Assembly: GCF_023721815.1 (NCBI RefSeq)
Contig: NZ_JAMDLI010000022.1
Location: 1-64,000 of the forward strand
Length of the DNA: 64,000 nt
Source: Pleomorphomonas sp. JP5
Lineage (GTDB): Bacteria; Pseudomonadota; Alphaproteobacteria; Rhizobiales; Pleomorphomonadaceae
Direction of reading: 5' to 3'
Shown here: positions 63,682 through 64,000 of the stretch, piece after piece
Numbering within the stretch: position 1 is the first letter of the stretch
Layout: the number at the start of each line of letters is the position of its first letter
Notes under the pieces: model-generated
What the model saw: only the letters and a program-made list of their open reading frames with translations
What the model was told of the DNA's origin: nothing
The model's database searches: none
Position numbers and translations under genes: made by a program

Positions 63682-64000
63682 ATGCCGTCGTTGCCCCTCA
63701 GCCCTCAATCTGTGAGCCGTCCGTTTGACGCCGTCGATCCGGTGTGGGCCCGTGTTCGACGAGAGGCCGCCGCCGTGGTCGAGAACGAACCGGCGCTTGG
63801 TGGCTTCATGCATCTGACGGTGCTCGATCACGTCCGGCTGGAAGATGCCGTCATCCAGCGCGTCGCCGACCGGCTCGGCAACACCACCGTCCTCTCGGCG
63901 ATGATTGCTCAGGCCTTCCGCGAGGCGGTGGCTGACGACGGCGGCATCGCCGACGCCTTCCGGTCGGACATCGTTGCCTTCGAGGATCGCGATCCAGCCT
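63682..64000 (+). CDS. cysE: serine O-acetyltransferase, N-terminal part, cut by the window end
   Basis: An ORF open to the window end. The sequence AVDPVWARVRREAAAVVENE, LGGFMHLTVLDHVRLEDAVI and FREAVADDGGIADAFRSDIV, ending in FEDRDPA, matches the N-terminal helical domain of CysE. The left-handed beta-helix with the catalytic His lies beyond the window. CysE makes O-acetylserine from serine and acetyl-CoA, the first step to cysteine. The start is uncertain: ATG 63682, GTG 63712 or ATG 63634 are all in frame; AAGGA precedes the TTG at 63691. Confidence 0.85.
   Translation, partial: MPSLPLSPQSVSRPFDAVDPVWARVRREAAAVVENEPALGGFMHLTVLDHVRLEDAVIQRVADRLGNTTVLSAMIAQAFREAVADDGGIADAFRSDIVAFEDRDPA

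Overview
The window is GC-rich, densely coded chromosomal DNA that reads as an alphaproteobacterium of the order Hyphomicrobiales (Rhizobiales). The evidence is the mix of families: an Omp2-type porin, an IalB family protein, the LpiA(MprF)-AcvB pair, the ATP-grasp/alpha-E/transglutaminase set that accompanies Anbu, and the ppx-rlmE gene pair. A genus cannot be fixed by eye. No phage, transposase, CRISPR array or rRNA was seen. There is one tRNA gene, tRNA-Leu(UAA).

Layout. 0-5.2 kb: an orphan branched-chain-amino-acid-type binding protein, then a tightly overlapping housekeeping run ppx-rlmE-recX-recO. 5.2-8.7 kb (minus strand): a Tat-exported peptide-type binding protein followed by an ANL-superfamily protein that has lost every adenylation motif. 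9-16.3 kb: ialB, a divergent katA/oxyR peroxide module with visible OxyR-type operators, ndk, a single-domain response regulator, nadE and the proteasome-like protease Anbu. 16.3-18.4 kb: a gene-poor stretch holding what looks like an independent, Fur-boxed minus-strand transcript, an iron-type alcohol dehydrogenase and the tRNA. 18.4-24.9 kb: a ROK regulator divergent from an ABC importer with a TIM-barrel sugar-phosphate isomerase/epimerase; a 143-bp palindromic element sits inside this run. 25-35.2 kb: RlpA-like, gpt, CinA-type, mprF-acvB (lysyl-phosphatidylglycerol synthesis and turnover), sfsA, map, a short DUF1178 protein and a DUF4139 protein. 35.3-38.9 kb: porin with an AT-rich upstream region, radC, and a PRC-barrel protein. 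39.2-42.4 kb: circularly permuted ATP-grasp, alpha-E and transglutaminase-like genes, the usual partners of Anbu, here 23 kb away from it. 43.3-49.4 kb: a LacI regulator with two near-identical operators controlling a TRAP transporter, an HpcH/HpaI aldolase and a PfkB sugar kinase. 49.5-57.4 kb (minus strand): a galactoside-type island made of a LacI regulator, sugar ABC importer, GH2 glycosidase and ATPase, with three matching GTAAA/TTTAC palindromes. 57.6-64 kb: EamA transporter, GST, CysQ, AGE epimerase, an intact acyl-CoA synthetase, a gene-free stretch of about 0.9 kb, and the 5' part of a serine acetyltransferase gene cut by the window end.

Working picture. The core genes serve DNA repair, RNA modification, NAD and nucleotide supply and peroxide defence. 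Three separately regulated carbohydrate or organic-acid uptake modules (ROK-ABC, LacI-TRAP, LacI-ABC-GH2) suggest a nutritionally versatile, plant- or soil-associated heterotroph. The points most worth following up are the split Anbu system with a catalytically dead transglutaminase, the degenerate ANL protein paired with an orphan binding protein, the candidate Fur-controlled small RNA near 16.4-16.7 kb, and the large palindromic element near 23.8 kb.
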